A DNA stretch of 64,000 bases from Mesohalobacter halotolerans (GCF_006120725.1 NZ_SWMU01000003.1:1-64000); one strand, 5' to 3'. Positions 1-7,729 are shown, numbered from the stretch's first letter. Numbers and translations are program-made. Notes: generated from the letters alone by a model not told the origin.

Positions 1-34
1 TCCTGCCATCCGCTGAAAAAGCGGAATGGCAGGA
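1..34. repeat. Inverted repeat (hairpin) at window edge
   Basis: The first 34 bases form a near-perfect hairpin. The arms TCCTGCCAT and ATGGCAGGA enclose an inner CCGC/GCGG stem with a 7-base loop and one bulged A. It looks like a dispersed intergenic palindrome or a terminator. Bases 40-130 continue as low-complexity repeats of the type CTTCG..CTCCGCT with no coding signal. Confidence 0.6.
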
Positions 35-137
35 TAAAGTGTCACACTTCGGCTATCGCTCAGTGTAAAAATCAATCAAATCGCTCCGCTAATCACTCTT
101 CGACTCCGCTAAAGCTTCGCTCAGGGTAAAAAGTGTC

Positions 138-191
138 AACCCTGTGGAATAGCTGTTGCACAGCTACCGCCCTGCGGTATTCCACAGGGTT
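138..191 (-). terminator. Inverted repeat just past a broken FISUMP gene
   Basis: The 14-base arms AACCCTGTGGAATA (138-151) and TATTCCACAGGGTT (178-191) are perfectly complementary around a 26-base loop. The hairpin starts right at the minus-strand stop codon of the FISUMP remnant (190-192), so it was probably that gene's terminator. A clear U-run is missing. Confidence 0.45.
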
Positions 192-270
192 AATCCTTGA
201 GGCAACGCACAGAGAAGCCCTCCGCTCGGTAGAAGTTATCCATGCCGGCAACGCTGCTGAAGTAGAGCTC
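190..270 (-). pseudogene. C-terminal remnant of a FISUMP-domain protein
   Basis: On the minus strand this encodes ELYFSSVAGMDNFYRAEGFS then VRCLKD and a stop. This is the typical end of the Fibrobacter succinogenes major paralogous domain (FISUMP), which ends in a (G/F)SVRC(L/I/V)K motif. A complete FISUMP lipoprotein lies at 8117-9028 and ends its domain the same way (GLSVRCIKS). Only about 26 codons are left here. Upstream on the minus strand the homology stops at about 265-270, where a plus-strand acyltransferase remnant begins. The fragment is therefore one side of a recombination joint and should not be functional. Confidence 0.7.
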
Positions 271-674
271 GGGCGATTTGGTGTGGAAATGATCGATAAA
301 AATGATTTGCCCAAGGTGATGTTTAAAAATAAGATACACCACCAAAAAGCCATATATGGTATGATAGCTGACCAGTCGCCAAAAGCTCAAAATATAAAGC
401 ACTGGACAACTTTTTTGGGCGTTGAAACACCTGTTTTTGTCGGGGCTGAAGTTTTGGCCAAGCGTTTAGACCACAATATGTGTTATATGTAAATTGACAA
501 GGTAAAACGCGGTTTTTATGAGGTGGAGCTCATTACATTAACCACAAAAGCCAAAACCCATCAAGATTTTGAAATTACAGATTTATACTTTAATCAACTC
601 GAAGCTCAAATTATAAACGACCTGAATATTATTTCTGGTCTCATAGGCGTTGGAAACACCAAAAAAAGGCTTAA
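271..674 (+). pseudogene. LpxL/HtrB-like lysophospholipid acyltransferase, broken
   Basis: From 271 the plus strand reads GRFGVEMIDKNDL, then YGMIADQSPKAQNIKHWTTF and TPVFVGAEVLAKRL. The ADQSP...HW..F motif is the hallmark of the C-terminal half of the Bacteroidota LpxL/HtrB lipid A acyltransferase family. The gene is dead. The N-terminal half, with the HxxxxD active site, is missing. TAA at 490-492 interrupts the frame, after which homology resumes (KRGFYEVELIT). A frameshift near 620 then moves the tail PEYYFWSHRRWKHQKKA into another frame, ending at TAA 672-674. The family normally has about 300 residues; about 130 remain. Family assignment rests on recalled motifs. Confidence 0.75.
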
Positions 675-682
675 ATCCATGC

Positions 683-1018
683 TTATAAGTCTTTCAGTAT
701 CTCGAAAGTTAGTTTGTCAATATTTGATTGTCTAGGATGAAAAGCAGAAACATTGGATAAAATGATCACCGCTTTCTGATTTTTTAAATCAATAGCAATT
801 GATGAAGTGTAATCACCTGTACCACCATTATGCCATAAAAGCTGATCTCTATTTGGTTGTTTGACAATATGCCAACCTAAGGCTATTACTAAATTTTTAT
901 TAACCTCAAAAGTTTTATTCTGAGTCATCGTAAGTAGTTTTTCTCTGTCGTCAAATTGAGCCATGACAAATTTTGACAAGTCACCTGTGTTTGAATAAAT
1001 TCCACCAGTGAAATATGC
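683..1018 (-). pseudogene. Serine hydrolase (beta-lactamase class C family), 3' fragment
   Basis: The minus strand encodes the end of a serine hydrolase of the beta-lactamase/penicillin-binding superfamily: GGIYSNTGDLSKFVMAQF, then LGWHIV, LLWHNGGTGDYTSSIAID and a hydrophobic VIILSN segment. HNGGTGDYTS matches the KTG-like third motif region (HxGxTGG) of this family. The reading frame continues upstream of the TTG at 977-979 through TGGIYSNTG, so 979 is not a real start. Recognisable homology stops near 1018 and the catalytic SxxK portion is absent. A pseudogene or deletion remnant is the simplest reading. Confidence 0.7.
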
Positions 1019-1100
1019 GATAATTAATTTTTAATTAAAAATAATAAATTTGTAACAGTATTGGAATAATAAACAGTTCTAATTAAGGGAAGCTTACATT

Positions 1101-1134
1101 TAAAAGGCATTTCTGTTTACGTCCCATTTTTTTA
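1101..1134 (-). promoter_or_regulatory. Degenerate fourth copy of the repeated leader element
   Basis: AAGGCATTTCTGTTTACGTC followed by CCATTTTTTTAG resembles the core of the leaders at 2344-2425, 7883-7964 and 9450-9530 (AAGGCTTTTCAGATTACGCC then CCGTTTTTTT). It overlaps the stop codon of the 403-residue gene and faces the serine-hydrolase debris, so it is probably the orphaned leader of a lost gene. Confidence 0.4.
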
Positions 1135-2343
1135 GTCTAAAGATTTGTCTTGAGGTATCATATTTTCAACTATAATTTTATCGCTTGATACTTTAAAGTT
1201 TTTCATTCTATCTACAAACTCCTTTACAGATTGTTTTAATTCCCCAGCTTTACCTAATGGTTTAAAGATAAATAATGAATATGTAAAAAGGCCTATAGGA
1301 AATAAAAAAATTGCGCCAGCTTCAATACCAATTACCATCAAAATGAACATCAAAGCAATAATACTTAATGCTATAAAATGCATTTTATTTACAGCTGATT
1401 TAATTTCATTTTCATCTATTTTTTTTAATTTAAGCATATTGGCTTCAAGTTCTTTGAATTGTGGAATTGAATTTTCAATTCCCAGAATTTTTGATAAGTA
1501 GACAAATTGAGTAGCTTCTGGTGCATTTACCAAATTGATTGATGCTTTTCGGTAAGCTTTTGTAAATGGATTTTGTTTTTTCAGTTCTTCAGCATAAACA
1601 AGTAGATTTTCTATCACTTGTTGGTAGAGGAAAGCTAGAGTATTAACCCAGTTTTTAAGTACCATAGTTGCCTCCTCACGTAAAGCAAAATCGAGGTCAT
1701 TTAAATTTCTTTTGAGTGTCATTGCACTACCAACAGTCATTGAAATATTCGCCACTGCAACACCAAAAACACCTTTTGAAGCATTATTTAAAAGCTCAGC
1801 GTTAGAATTAAAGTGAGTGCTGGCAGCAGTACCTGCAATAGCACCGCCATAACCGAGTATTTTTCCAACGTCTGATTTTGATTGACTTCCAGCATAAGCA
1901 CTCATGGCTGCACCAATTGCAGCAGCACTAGCTTTAGCTTTTTCAGCCATTGCTTTGCGTCTTAATTCAATAACCTCTTTAACTCTTTCAGTAACCAGGT
2001 CTATTGTTCTGTCAAGAACGGTTGTAATAAAAATTGATTCAACTGTCATTATTTCCTTTGAGGATAATGAAGTTTTAGCTCTAAATTCTTCCAAAGATGT
2101 ATGAGAAGATTTAAGGAAAAATAGATTATTATTATAATCAAATAAATGAGCTTGAGATAATGCTTTTGTTGCCCAACCAACAGAATCGTTGATGTCTTTC
2201 TTGATTAATTCCTCACTTAAATCTATAGCCTTTGGAAAGTTACCAGACGAAAGTTCCGTTATACATAGCTCTACTGTTGACCTATTATTTTGGTTTGAAG
2301 CGTTTATAAAATTGTCTTTTAAATTTTCAAATTTGTCTTTCAT
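1132..2343 (-). CDS. Hypothetical TPR-like protein with glycine zipper and two C-terminal membrane spans
   Basis: This 403-residue protein is not recognised as a named family. Residues 1-110 look helical and TPR-like (FPKAIDLSEELIKKDINDSVGWATKALSQA). Residues 140-200 are rich in small residues (AAAIGAAMSAYAGS, GYGGAIAGTAAS, GVFGVAVANISMTVGSAMTL), resembling a glycine zipper or amphipathic membrane-active segment. Residues about 322-362 form two closely spaced hydrophobic spans, and the last 40 residues are charged. No signal peptide is seen. ATG at 2341-2343 follows the repeated leader element directly, which supports this start. The protein sits among lipoprotein genes and broken genes, so an accessory envelope or membrane-stress role is possible but unproven. 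Confidence 0.65.
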   Translation of the reverse strand: MKDKFENLKDNFINASNQNNRSTVELCITELSSGNFPKAIDLSEELIKKDINDSVGWATKALSQAHLFDYNNNLFFLKSSHTSLEEFRAKTSLSSKEIMTVESIFITTVLDRTIDLVTERVKEVIELRRKAMAEKAKASAAAIGAAMSAYAGSQSKSDVGKILGYGGAIAGTAASTHFNSNAELLNNASKGVFGVAVANISMTVGSAMTLKRNLNDLDFALREEATMVLKNWVNTLAFLYQQVIENLLVYAEELKKQNPFTKAYRKASINLVNAPEATQFVYLSKILGIENSIPQFKELEANMLKLKKIDENEIKSAVNKMHFIALSIIALMFILMVIGIEAGAIFLFPIGLFTYSLFIFKPLGKAGELKQSVKEFVDRMKNFKVSSDKIIVENMIPQDKSLD

Positions 2344-2425
2344 AATTTTATAATTTTAATTTCCCTACCCATAAGGCTTTTCAGATTACGCCCCGTTTTT
2401 TTGAGTGGGTTCTGGACCCCACTTT
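2344..2425 (-). promoter_or_regulatory. Repeated leader element, copy 1 (candidate cis-regulatory RNA)
   Basis: Read on the minus strand this has four parts. First is a hairpin AGTGGGGTCCAGAACCCACT (2404-2423) with a 6-bp stem. Then comes an A-rich spacer, a GGGGCG...GCCTTA segment that can form a 5-bp stem using GU pairs, and GGGTAGGGAAATT running into ATG. Near-identical blocks precede two other unrelated genes (7883-7964, 9450-9530). The loop CAGA can pair with UCUG downstream, so a pseudoknot is possible. Confidence 0.6.
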
Positions 2426-2447
2426 TATTTAAACTTATTTTAGTTAC

Positions 2448-2840
2448 CTACTTTTCTTTTAAAACTTTTAAATAATTATTCTTAAGGATATAATACTCTG
2501 AATTTTCACTACTGTAATATGTTCCATTAACTTTACTCATCCAGGGACAATTAGAATTAGTTACACCAGATACTGTGATTTCATTATTAGAAATGGAATA
2601 ATTCCCTTGTGACGCACATGAATTAACACCAGAGCCGCTAGTATCTCTCTCGTATGCTTTTAAGCTTCCGTTTGGGTTTAATTCAATAAATATTGAATGT
2701 GAATAATTATTGTGTAGGTTTCCCTCTCCATATAAAGAAGACCAAGTTCCAGTATATATATTACCGTCATTACAACTTGTCAACATAGACGTGATAATTG
2801 TGATTATTCCTAAAATTGTTATTGATTTTATTACTTTCAT
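2448..2840 (-). CDS. Small lipoprotein, lipocalin-like length, unknown function
   Basis: A 130-residue predicted lipoprotein. A hydrophobic signal (ITILGIITIITSML) leads to the lipobox LTSC with the lipidated Cys at residue 23. The mature part contains TGTWSSLYGEGN, FIELNPNGSLKAYERDTSG, CASQGNYSISNNEITVSG and MSKVNGTYYSSENSEYYIL. The GTW...G.Y.I..N.I pattern is what small lipocalin-like or META-like beta-barrel lipoproteins show, but I cannot name the family. Two Cys residues (74 and 98) could form a disulphide. It lies between the upstream 470-bp repeat and leader copy 1, and has no leader copy of its own. Confidence 0.7.
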   Translation of the reverse strand: MKVIKSITILGIITIITSMLTSCNDGNIYTGTWSSLYGEGNLHNNYSHSIFIELNPNGSLKAYERDTSGSGVNSCASQGNYSISNNEITVSGVTNSNCPWMSKVNGTYYSSENSEYYILKNNYLKVLKEK

Positions 2841-3026
2841 TGGTTTTTTAAATTTTAGTTTTATTTTTTAAGTTTATCTAAGTTCAAGTTATAAGTGCAA
2901 CATGTAAGTTTTAAAATAAAATGATCAGCGGTATATAAAATACATCGACAAAATCGAACCACTATTTCATTTCAAATTTTGTTAATCAATGATTAAACAT
3001 ATATTAAAATCAAGTCATATTCAAAA

Positions 3027-3058
3027 AAAATACGGGTAACCGTAGGCACCCGTATTTT
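3027..3058. terminator. Bidirectional terminator hairpin in repeat A
   Basis: AAAATACGGGT and ACCCGTATTTT form an 11-bp perfect stem around a 10-base loop, with A/T runs on both sides. The same hairpin is at 9694-9724 in repeat B. Confidence 0.7.
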
Positions 3059-3309
3059 TAAACATCTATATTTAGTTGTATTTAATTGTTTATCAGTAAT
3101 TTATATATCTAATAAATTTTTATTGTTTTAGGGCTTAATTCATGGCTTTTTTATGGTTTTTTCTGTGATATACTCTATTTTTAAACCACAAAACTTTATG
3201 TTTTTTGCTGTTTTAGATAAAAAGAAGTGCTAAAATTTATATAAATATATCTTGAAAAACTTATCATAAGTTTAAAAGCCTGATATGGTTTGGTTTTAAA
3301 TATAAAGAA

Positions 3310-3338
3310 AAAACGCCTTGCAAAAGACAAGACGTTTT
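3310..3338. terminator. Second terminator hairpin in repeat A
   Basis: AAAACGCCTTG and CAAGACGTTTT pair with one C/A mismatch. The repeat B counterpart is at 9979-10007. On the minus strand it lies downstream of the orphan T9SS tail and the NlpC/P60 operon and could terminate it. Confidence 0.6.
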
Positions 3339-3381
3339 GATTGGCTAGACAAAAAAACAAACTTAGGGTTATAGAATTAGT

Positions 3382-3525
3382 TTAGCGCTTAATAAAACGT
3401 TTAACGATACTTGACTGCTCTTGGGTAGTTAGCCTTATAAAGTAATTACCAGCGGCTAAATCTATAACATTAATCTTTAGAGGTGCTGCACTTGCTGATA
3501 ATTCAAGCTGGTTTAACTTTTGAAC
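3382..3525 (-). pseudogene. Orphan T9SS type A sorting-domain tail
   Basis: The minus strand reads FVQKLNQLELSASAAPLKIN, then VIDLAAGNYFIRLTTQEQSS and IVKRFIKR before TAA at 3382-3384. The pattern (V/I)DLAAGNYFIRL...(V/I)KRFIK is the end of the Por secretion (T9SS) type A C-terminal sorting domain. No protein body is attached: upstream on the minus strand the sequence runs at once into the end of the NlpC/P60 gene (stop 3531-3533). It is the 3' remnant of a deleted secreted protein. Confidence 0.75.
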
Positions 3526-3530
3526 AAACA

Positions 3531-4487
3531 TCAAGGGCTAACCGCATATCCAGCCACAAATCTATTCGTCCAATATCCTTCTAACTCGTCAATACGTATT
3601 TTACTATCTGAATTAGGGGCATGTATAAACGATTTATCATTTATAGCAATACCAACATGGGATACAGGAGAACTTATGGTTTTAAAAAACAAAATATCTC
3701 CAGACTTTATAGACTTAAGGTTTTTAGCAATTTTGGATTTAAAAAAGTTATACTGTTGTTTTGATGTTCTGGGTATATAAAGTCCTAAAGATTCATTCAA
3801 CACCCATTGCACATAACCTGAGCAATCAAAGCCAGTCTCTGGGTTTTCTCCACCCCATACATAAGGTACTCCAATATATTTTTTAGACTCCGTAATAATT
3901 TTGTCTGCTAGATCTGATTCATTTAAAGTGCTTTTAGAAATTTCATCTTCTCTAGGATTTTTTTTCTCCTTTACACTAAGCTGAAAGTCCTTATCTATGG
4001 CTGATTTATAAAAATCCTTCTTTAAATTTAAATTAGCTTTTTTATTGATAATCTTAGTTACTTCATCTAAATCGACAGAAAATACAGCCCAGTATTCATA
4101 TTTGCCATTATCCTTAATAAAAGATTTTGAATCTATAAGGGCAATTTTATTTGCGAACACATTTGATTTAGATACTGAATTTAGCCTTGTTTTACTGTTT
4201 GAAAGCTCATTAGCATTAGACAACTCTGAAGTTAAGTGAGATTCAATAACACTAATAGCTCGTTGGGCTAAATTAAATTGCGCATCTGCCAAAGCTTGAG
4301 ACTTAACGGCGTTTAAGTTAGTGCCTATAGCATTAGAAATAACGTAAAACGACTCGTTTGTATCAGGGTAATCCTTTTTACTAAAGGGCAATTGAACTTC
4401 TTTAGATGTTTGATTAATCTGCTTTTGCTGGACTGAGCAAGACCCTAAAACAATAAATAGAAATAATGCGCTAATCTTTAATTTCAT
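3531..4487 (-). CDS. LPP20-like + NlpC/P60 lipoprotein endopeptidase
   Basis: A 318-residue predicted lipoprotein (lipobox LGSC, Cys17). Residues about 35-150 match the two upstream gene products (YPDTNESFYVISNAIGTNLN, AVKSQALADAQFNLAQRAIS, KYEYWAVFSVDLDEV), an LPP20-like fold. Residues about 195-318 are an NlpC/P60 cysteine peptidase: GVPYVWGGENPETGFDCSGY with catalytic Cys222, SHVGI with His277, and the third polar residue at FIHAPN, His289. This family cleaves peptidoglycan stem peptides, usually D-Glu-mDAP bonds. The start overlaps the end of the upstream gene by 17 bp, so translation is probably coupled. Likely a periplasm-facing, envelope-anchored wall hydrolase. Confidence 0.85.
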   Translation of the reverse strand: MKLKISALFLFIVLGSCSVQQKQINQTSKEVQLPFSKKDYPDTNESFYVISNAIGTNLNAVKSQALADAQFNLAQRAISVIESHLTSELSNANELSNSKTRLNSVSKSNVFANKIALIDSKSFIKDNGKYEYWAVFSVDLDEVTKIINKKANLNLKKDFYKSAIDKDFQLSVKEKKNPREDEISKSTLNESDLADKIITESKKYIGVPYVWGGENPETGFDCSGYVQWVLNESLGLYIPRTSKQQYNFFKSKIAKNLKSIKSGDILFFKTISSPVSHVGIAINDKSFIHAPNSDSKIRIDELEGYWTNRFVAGYAVSP

Positions 4488-5829
4488 ACTTGCCCTTTAA
4501 ATTTTTCTTCTCGTTTTTGTTGATTTTTTTAAATTCTATATTATAGTTTAGCCCTAGTTTTGCTGTGACGTATTTATAATTAGAGTTGTCATCTGCAGCC
4601 AAATAATCAATACCAAACATAAAAGACAACTTTTTGGAAGTTCCTAAAATTAGACCTGGTGATATGTTAATAAAGTTAAAGGGTTCACTACCGGTAATGG
4701 CTAATGGATTTATTTCATTAAGAGATCGCCCTACACTTATCTCAAATTGGAGGAAGTTTTTAATAAATTCGTAACGAAGTGTAAGTCCAGCATCAGAAAA
4801 GCTATCTGAAAAATCTACACTTTTGTCCTCATCACTTAAAATAGCTCCTCCTAGATAAAAGTACCTTAGGTACGGCCCCAATCTTAAACCGGAGTTTGAT
4901 ATCCCAATAAAATAGTTTAAACGACCAGCTAAAAATGGAGAATCCAGTGTGAATTCATTAGAATCAGGCAATTCACTTGAGGTATTAATTGGGTAAGATT
5001 GTAAATAAACTGCAAATTCAAGATTGTTAAATAAACTAGACTCTTCTTTAGCTAACTTTAAATCTTTTTTATAGGCTAACCTACAAGACACTTCTATGTT
5101 TTTCCTTAGATTTTTAAGTCTTCTGCGTTGTTTTTTAGTCAGTTCAACCGAAGATATAGAACTTACCTGTTGAAGAGCCTCTTTACAGTCCATTACCAGG
5201 TAGTCACTTTCTATTTTTAAAATGCGGTCTTCAATTGAAAGTGAGAAAATTTCAAGCTCTGTTAAGGACTCATATATAGAATCAATTTCACTATCATAAG
5301 TTACATCTGAAATAGAATTTGCAAAGGGTAAGAAAAACTTCAATCTTTCAAACTCCTTCTTAATATTGATGATATCTTCTTTTAAAAATGAGGACTCTCT
5401 TCTTAAATCAGATAATAACAAGCTATTGATTCTCCGTTTTAACAATACTACCTTTGATGAGTATTCAGCTATAAATGATGAATTAAACACAGACTTACTA
5501 ATATAAATAACTACTGTTCCATCATCTTTTTGACATTGACTAGGATTAATCAAAAAAGCCTCTGCTTTTACAATTGAGAGTTGTGAAAAATCACTTGTGC
5601 TTTCTCCATCTACATTTGTAAGTTCAAGTTTAGACTCCGTTCTAATAAGGCTAAATATGGAACTGACTAATTTTTTGCGGAGTTCACTAGTTGATAAATT
5701 TTCACTTGGAGGGCTCGAATAGAAATAATGATCTTCTTCAAAACGTTCATTAAACTGACAGTCATTTATACCCTGAGCAAAGGTATAACCACTCAAGAGT
5801 ATAAAAAACAAAGCGATTTTTTTCTCCAT
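4471..5829 (-). CDS. LPP20-like N-terminus, coiled coil and probable outer-membrane beta-barrel
   Basis: ATG at 5827-5829 gives 452 residues with a signal peptide (MEKKIALFFILLSGYTFAQG). A longer frame to 5856 would overlap the upstream gene and lose the signal. Residues about 35-110 resemble the neighbouring LPP20-like domains (LTNVDGESTSDFSQL compares with LTNKDEASTSDFNLKL in the upstream gene). A charged helical stretch follows (about 130-260, LLKRRINSLLLSDLRRESSF). The last 180 residues alternate like beta-strands (LRLGPYLRYFYLGGA, LTLRYEFIKNFLQFEISVGR, LSFMFGIDYLAA), as in porin-like barrels. It starts one base after the upstream stop and overlaps the NlpC/P60 start. Probably an outer-membrane partner of its operon neighbours; the precise role is unknown. 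Confidence 0.7.
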   Translation of the reverse strand: MEKKIALFFILLSGYTFAQGINDCQFNERFEEDHYFYSSPPSENLSTSELRKKLVSSIFSLIRTESKLELTNVDGESTSDFSQLSIVKAEAFLINPSQCQKDDGTVVIYISKSVFNSSFIAEYSSKVVLLKRRINSLLLSDLRRESSFLKEDIINIKKEFERLKFFLPFANSISDVTYDSEIDSIYESLTELEIFSLSIEDRILKIESDYLVMDCKEALQQVSSISSVELTKKQRRRLKNLRKNIEVSCRLAYKKDLKLAKEESSLFNNLEFAVYLQSYPINTSSELPDSNEFTLDSPFLAGRLNYFIGISNSGLRLGPYLRYFYLGGAILSDEDKSVDFSDSFSDAGLTLRYEFIKNFLQFEISVGRSLNEINPLAITGSEPFNFINISPGLILGTSKKLSFMFGIDYLAADDNSNYKYVTAKLGLNYNIEFKKINKNEKKNLKGKYEIKD

Positions 5830-5830
5830 A

Positions 5831-6337
5831 TTAAAAATCCTCGGCAGTAACCTCAAAGCCTAAATTAGAGCTATTTGCCAGTTTAACCACTTCGGCAAGT
5901 TCTACTTTATACACCGCCCAATAATCATATTTAGTACTTGTACTCCCTTTATTTGCTCCTCTGGTATAGATTTTAGAATCTACAATTTTTATCTTTTTGA
6001 TAGAGTTATTACCAATTCCATTTAACTTCAAGTTGAAATCACTAGTAGATGCTTCATCTTTATTGGTGAGTTTAAGCTCAGCTATAGACTTTAACGCTAC
6101 TACAATACGTTGAGAAAAATCTGCTTGTGCAGCAGCTAAGGATTCTGCTTTTATAGCGTTAAGGTTTGTGCCTACTGAATTTCTGATAGAGTAAAATTCA
6201 GTGTCTGTGTCTTGAAAATTTTTAGCTTTAAAGGGTTCTTTTAGTTCTGTAGCGCCAGTTTCTTTGACATACTTTACTTTTGATCCGCAAGAAAAAAGAA
6301 ATACCGAGGCTGTTAAAATTAAAATTATTCGTTTCAT
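5831..6337 (-). CDS. LPP20-like lipoprotein
   Basis: A 168-residue lipoprotein (lipobox LFSC, Cys17). The mature region carries DTDTEFYSIRNSVGTNLNAI, AESLAAAQADFSQRIVVALK and KYDYWAVYKVELAEVVKLA, closely matching the N-terminal domain of the NlpC/P60 protein. The pattern of an Ala-rich helix, A..A..dL.qRI..., followed by strands resembles the LPP20 lipoprotein family (PF02169); this is recalled and not searched. It is probably the simplest version of a domain used three times in this operon. Its stop is one base upstream of the next start. The gene before it ends 36 bp away, so four genes may be co-transcribed. Confidence 0.7.
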   Translation of the reverse strand: MKRIILILTASVFLFSCGSKVKYVKETGATELKEPFKAKNFQDTDTEFYSIRNSVGTNLNAIKAESLAAAQADFSQRIVVALKSIAELKLTNKDEASTSDFNLKLNGIGNNSIKKIKIVDSKIYTRGANKGSTSTKYDYWAVYKVELAEVVKLANSSNLGFEVTAEDF

Positions 6338-6373
6338 AAGTTGTTATTTAATAGTTTAAGTTTTAAAGATTAA

Positions 6374-7186
6374 TTATTGTAAAATCATAAAAGAATTTGA
6401 TACCGCAGTGTCGTCTTCGTTACTCCAAGCTGCAGGTATTATTCTCATCGTGTAGCAACTTGATGGTGTTAAGTTTTCTGGAATTCCGTAATTGTAGGTG
6501 TAAGTAAGTATCCCTTCATTGTTATAAAAGCTCTCAAAGTCGAGACCATTACAGATATATTCGATTTCATCTTCATTAACATAGAGATAAATTTCATATT
6601 GATTTGAGAAATTAAAATTAGCAGGTGATAACACGGTGATTTGATAAATATCTGAGGCGTTATAAACATTCTGCTCAGGTTCAATTAAATAATACCACTC
6701 GTTAATATGATTGTCCTCGGGTATGATTGTACAATCGGTCTCAGGAACAGTGGCTGCTACTTCATCAGAAGAATAAAACACACCTTGATTTGTAATCATG
6801 TAAGCTCTAAAATAATAGGTTTGTCCTTCTATAAGTTGTTCAACATCAATTGTGTTAGATTCTTGTATGCTTGTTGCACTCACCTTAGTATCCGATAGAT
6901 TAGGGTTTTGTTCTTCGCTATACACCAAACCAAGATCAATAATTGCCTCAAGGTCTATATTAGGAGAAAGATTGACCAAAAGTCTAAGGGTATTGTTATC
7001 TAAACCATTATCTATAGATGTTACATAAGAAACGGTGATATCTTGAGTAATCAAAGGCTCATCCTCATCATTATTAAGTGCATTATTGACGATAACAGAC
7101 TCGTCATATACATCTATCTCACTACAGCTAGATAAGCCCAATAGAAGGACAATTAAGACGATTAGGTTTTTTAAATTGATTTTCAA
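6374..7186 (-). CDS. Lipoprotein with FN3-like domain, unknown function
   Basis: A 270-residue predicted lipoprotein with signal NLIVLIVLLLGLSSC (Cys21). An acidic linker leads to a fibronectin type III-like domain at about 48-148: VSYVTSIDNGLDNNTLRLLV, LGLVYSEEQNPNLSD and LIEGQTYYFRAYMITNQGVF, the last being the usual FN3 F/G strand signature Y.FRAY. in Bacteroidota surface lipoproteins. A second beta-rich part follows (YEIYLYVNEDEIEYICNGLD, then a Cys near SSCYTMRIIPAA). It is likely the first gene of the LPP20/NlpC operon, or an independent gene just before it. Surface-exposed binding is a guess. Confidence 0.7.
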   Translation of the reverse strand: MKINLKNLIVLIVLLLGLSSCSEIDVYDESVIVNNALNNDEDEPLITQDITVSYVTSIDNGLDNNTLRLLVNLSPNIDLEAIIDLGLVYSEEQNPNLSDTKVSATSIQESNTIDVEQLIEGQTYYFRAYMITNQGVFYSSDEVAATVPETDCTIIPEDNHINEWYYLIEPEQNVYNASDIYQITVLSPANFNFSNQYEIYLYVNEDEIEYICNGLDFESFYNNEGILTYTYNYGIPENLTPSSCYTMRIIPAAWSNEDDTAVSNSFMILQ

Positions 7187-7692
7187 ATTTTTATCATTTT
7201 AATTTTCATTATAAACTACGAAGGATTACTGCTTTTTATTATAAACTTTTGTACTTTCAAAATTACCATATTATCCAATAGATTTTATTTAATTTGCCCT
7301 GATGAGACATAAAACATCCTATTATGAGTGATTATCTCAAAAGACTAAACTACATTAGCCGTTGACTTAAGGCTGAGCCTATGTGATTTAAACTAATACA
7401 TAAGATGTTTCTTTTTCTTTTTATTCCATCCTGCTTGGTTAGCATATTCAACAAAATAAATTTTTCAAAATTCTTGATCCTCATATTTTCTTATTTAATT
7501 AGTTTTATTTTAGAGTAAATTACTAACAGAGAAAAGAAATAATATTTAATAACTCATTAACAAAAAAGAGGTCAACACAGAAAGATGTAACACAATGAAA
7601 TGCAACCAACTTCTGTCCATTTTAAATAAAATTAAGAATGTTAATTACCCAAACAATTTAATATTATTATTGTTTTTTAACATTATAAAAAA
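7187..7692. other. 506-bp AT-rich gap, no gene seen
   Basis: I find no convincing frame, RNA gene or repeat here. It contains long A/T tracts and probably holds the promoter of the minus-strand lipoprotein gene starting at 7186. Confidence 0.5.
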
Positions 7693-7720
7693 CTAAAAGA
7701 CATCAATTGATGTCTTTTAG
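7693..7720. terminator. Perfect palindromic terminator
   Basis: CTAAAAGACATCAA and TTGATGTCTTTTAG form a perfect 28-base palindrome flanked by A-rich sequence. It lies 9 bases past the stop of the 50-residue gene (7730-7882), whose terminator it probably is. Confidence 0.75.
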
Positions 7721-7729
7721 AAATTAAAA

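Larger units (their letters stand above)
2877..3347 (-). repeat. 470-bp intergenic repeat, copy A
   Basis: This noncoding block is repeated almost base for base at 9542-10016 (copy B), with a short partial copy at 10054-10135. Shared landmarks include AAGTTATAAGTGCAACATG, ATGATCAGCGG, CATCGACAAAATCGAACC, two hairpins and the closing TTTTGATTGGCTA. I see no open frame of useful length in either copy. On the minus strand both copies lie upstream of a lipoprotein gene (starts at 2840 and 9449). It may be a duplicated intergenic region flanking the lipoprotein cluster. Confidence 0.8.

Noticed and set aside
93-402. Open frames on both strands covering the first 400 bases
   Set aside because: They run through the junction of two broken genes and through inverted repeats; only the FISUMP tail and the acyltransferase piece have family motifs.
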